From contig CAVPUA010000001.1 in the NCBI GenBank assembly GCA_963708805.1, positions 434,001 to 498,000 on the forward strand: 64,000 nucleotides of DNA, read 5' to 3'. This document shows, in pieces, positions 62,770-64,000 of the stretch. Both the position numbers and the translations under genes were made by a program. This DNA comes from CAVPUA01 sp963708805. Its GTDB lineage: Bacteria > Actinomycetota > Actinomycetes > Mycobacteriales > Jatrophihabitantaceae. The notes under the pieces were generated by a model. The model worked only from the letters and a program-made list of their open reading frames with translations, ran no database searches and was not told where the DNA came from. Positions within the stretch are counted from its first letter, which is position 1. Each line of letters opens with the position of its first letter.

Positions 62770-64000
62770 CTAGCCCTTCGACGTCGACTCGCGAGGCAGT
62801 CCGAGCACCCGTTCAGCAATCTGATTGCGCTTGATCTCCGAGGTTCCACCGGCGATCGCGAGCGCGAGGACGCGTAGCGCGAGCGCGTTCGCAGCCCCAC
62901 CGATTGCGCTGTCTACGGCGGCGTCCGCCCCGGCGAGCTGCAGGAGGATCTCCGATCCCTCGTGGGTGTTGTCGGCGAGTACGAGCTTGGGGATGCTGCC
63001 CTCGGCGCCGGGTTGGTGGCCGGCGAGTTCGCGGAACGTGGCTCGCCGGTTCAGGCCGGCAACCGCCGCGACCCGAGACAGGTACCGCCCGATCCGCACC
63101 TCGCCGCCGGCCAGGCGGTCCGGGCGCTCGCGCCACAGGTCCAGGAGGAGCTCGATCGGGACGGTGATCGATGTCGCGCCGGCGCCGATGCTGGAGCTCT
63201 CGGCGGCCAGCGTCGTCCGGGCAACCGACCAACCGTCACCGATGGCGCCGAGTACCGAGTCATCGGGTACGAAGACGTCCTCCAGGTAGACCTCGTTGAA
63301 CTCCTCGTCGCCGTTGATCTGACGAAGCGGTCGCACGGTGACGCCGGCTGCGCTCATATCGACAGCCATCGTGCTTATCCCCGCGTGCTTCGGTCCGTTC
63401 GGATCGGTGCGCACGGTGGCCAGCCCCCACTGCGCCTTGTGGGCCAGGGTCGTCCAGAGCTTGTGGCCGCGCAGTCGCCAACCACCTTCGACCCGTGTCG
63501 CACTGGTTTTGACGGCGGCCGCATCCGAGCCGGCCTCGGGTTCGCTGAACAACTGGCACCACACCTGCTCGCCGTACAGCCCCGCCAGCACCCAACGTTC
63601 GATCTGCTCCGGTCGGCCGTGTCGGATCAGGGCGAACAGGATCCATCCGGTGATGCCGTACGCCGGTGGGGCGACGCCGGCGGCCTCGAATCCCTGACGA
63701 ATCGCGAGCCGTTCGACGGCGCCCGCGCTCCGTCCCCATGGCGGTGGCCAGTGAGGGACGGCATAGCCGGCCTGCACGATGCGCCGCATCTGCTGAGGAT
63801 CGGACTCGGTTCGGATGCCGTCCAGGAAGGTGATGACCTCCTGCGTCAATCCGTTGTCGGCAGCCGAAAGGTCGGCATCACTGTTGATCCGAACCCCGTC
63901 GAGCGTGGCGGTCGTGACGTCGGCCGCGGCGCGCTCGGGATCGCAGAAGGCGATCAGCGCCAACGCCCGCCGAAGGAAAAGGTGGCCGTTCTCCTCCCAC
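62770..64000 (-). CDS. Fused double acyl-CoA dehydrogenase (FadE34-like), C-terminal part, cut by window end
   Basis: The visible 410 residues hold a complete large-type ACAD: 'WCQLFSEPEAGSDAAAVKTS', 'WRLRGHKLWTTLAHKAQWGL', 'FNEVYLEDVFVPDDSVLG' and 'AGGTSEIKRNQIAERVLGLP'. The frame stays open to base 64000. There it reads 'WEENGHLFLRRALALIAFCD', which resembles the end of a short-type ACAD (compare 'WEHDAHLYYRRA' at 56610). So the gene most likely encodes two ACAD units in one chain, like mycobacterial FadE34. It ends 12 bases from the GntR gene, convergent with it. Confidence 0.85.
   Translation of the reverse strand, partial: WEENGHLFLRRALALIAFCDPERAAADVTTATLDGVRINSDADLSAADNGLTQEVITFLDGIRTESDPQQMRRIVQAGYAVPHWPPPWGRSAGAVERLAIRQGFEAAGVAPPAYGITGWILFALIRHGRPEQIERWVLAGLYGEQVWCQLFSEPEAGSDAAAVKTSATRVEGGWRLRGHKLWTTLAHKAQWGLATVRTDPNGPKHAGISTMAVDMSAAGVTVRPLRQINGDEEFNEVYLEDVFVPDDSVLGAIGDGWSVARTTLAAESSSIGAGATSITVPIELLLDLWRERPDRLAGGEVRIGRYLSRVAAVAGLNRRATFRELAGHQPGAEGSIPKLVLADNTHEGSEILLQLAGADAAVDSAIGGAANALALRVLALAIAGGTSEIKRNQIAERVLGLPRESTSKG

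Noticed and set aside
1..64000. Insertion sequences, integrase, phage genes, CRISPR arrays, tRNA or rRNA genes
   Set aside because: I saw no transposase or integrase motifs, no regular repeat-spacer pattern and no tRNA-like cloverleaf in the intergenic gaps, although I could not run a covariance search.

Overview
The window is high-GC DNA, densely packed with genes, with many GTG/TTG starts, GTGA/TGATG stop-start overlaps and Shine-Dalgarno boxes such as AGGAGG. The gene families point to a catabolic island in an actinobacterium. I see no rRNA, tRNA, CRISPR array, transposase or phage gene. About 55 genes are supported, and nearly all belong to CoA-thioester catabolism: acyl-CoA dehydrogenases (13 genes), enoyl-CoA hydratases (5), family III CoA-transferases/racemases (5), thiolase-fold enzymes (4), DUF35 partners (3), SDRs (5 plus a relic), two Baeyer-Villiger-type flavin monooxygenases, three amidohydrolase-2 enzymes, two kinase-like phosphotransferases, an alcohol/aldehyde dehydrogenase pair, and TetR, PucR and GntR regulators.

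Layout. 1-7.6 kb: the end of a CoA-transferase, then CoA-transferase, amidohydrolase, SDR, a reverse-strand VOC protein, and an enoyl-CoA hydratase/acyl-CoA synthetase pair. 7.6-12 kb (minus): monooxygenase, Ltp2-like thiolase, DUF35, DoxX and an SDR relic. 12-17 kb (minus): two ACADs, aldehyde dehydrogenase, NDMA-type alcohol dehydrogenase. 17-27 kb (plus, with a reverse TetR): two amidohydrolases, two ACADs, enoyl-CoA hydratase, a double CoA-transferase, a hydrolase. 27-31.6 kb: two more thiolase/DUF35 pairs around a divergent promoter. 31.6-40.5 kb: double CoA-transferase, nitronate-monooxygenase-like protein, SDR, PucR regulator, esterase, second monooxygenase, CMD protein. 40.6-47 kb: small CxxC protein, hydratases, SDR, true thiolase with VOC protein, ACAD, SDR. 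47.7-55.6 kb (minus): a five-gene run ending in an AMACR-type racemase (four ACADs first), and two tandem phosphotransferases. 55.7-64 kb: hydratase-2, ACADs, MFE-type SDR, GntR regulator, and the end of a fused double ACAD.

How it may work together (inference): the mix resembles steroid/terpenoid or branched/alicyclic acid degradation. Monooxygenases and the ADH/ALDH pair would oxidise the substrate, CoA-ligase or CoA-transferases would activate it, the racemase would set alpha-methyl stereochemistry, heteromeric ACADs, hydratases and SDRs would run beta-oxidation, and thiolase or Ltp2-DUF35 aldolases would cleave side chains.

The most striking non-gene signal is a recurring 12-bp palindrome, TTGTnCGnACAA (GT-N4-AC core). 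I found 15 copies or near-copies in front of operons across the window, including one in front of the GntR gene itself. This looks like one local regulon of a HutC/UTRA-type GntR repressor. A second window-wide feature is a large number of frameshifts, overwhelmingly of the one-extra-base type and concentrated around 12-16, 26-39 and 47-54 kb. They suggest indel errors in the sequence more than wholesale gene decay; affected genes are listed as pseudogene with their likely full extent.
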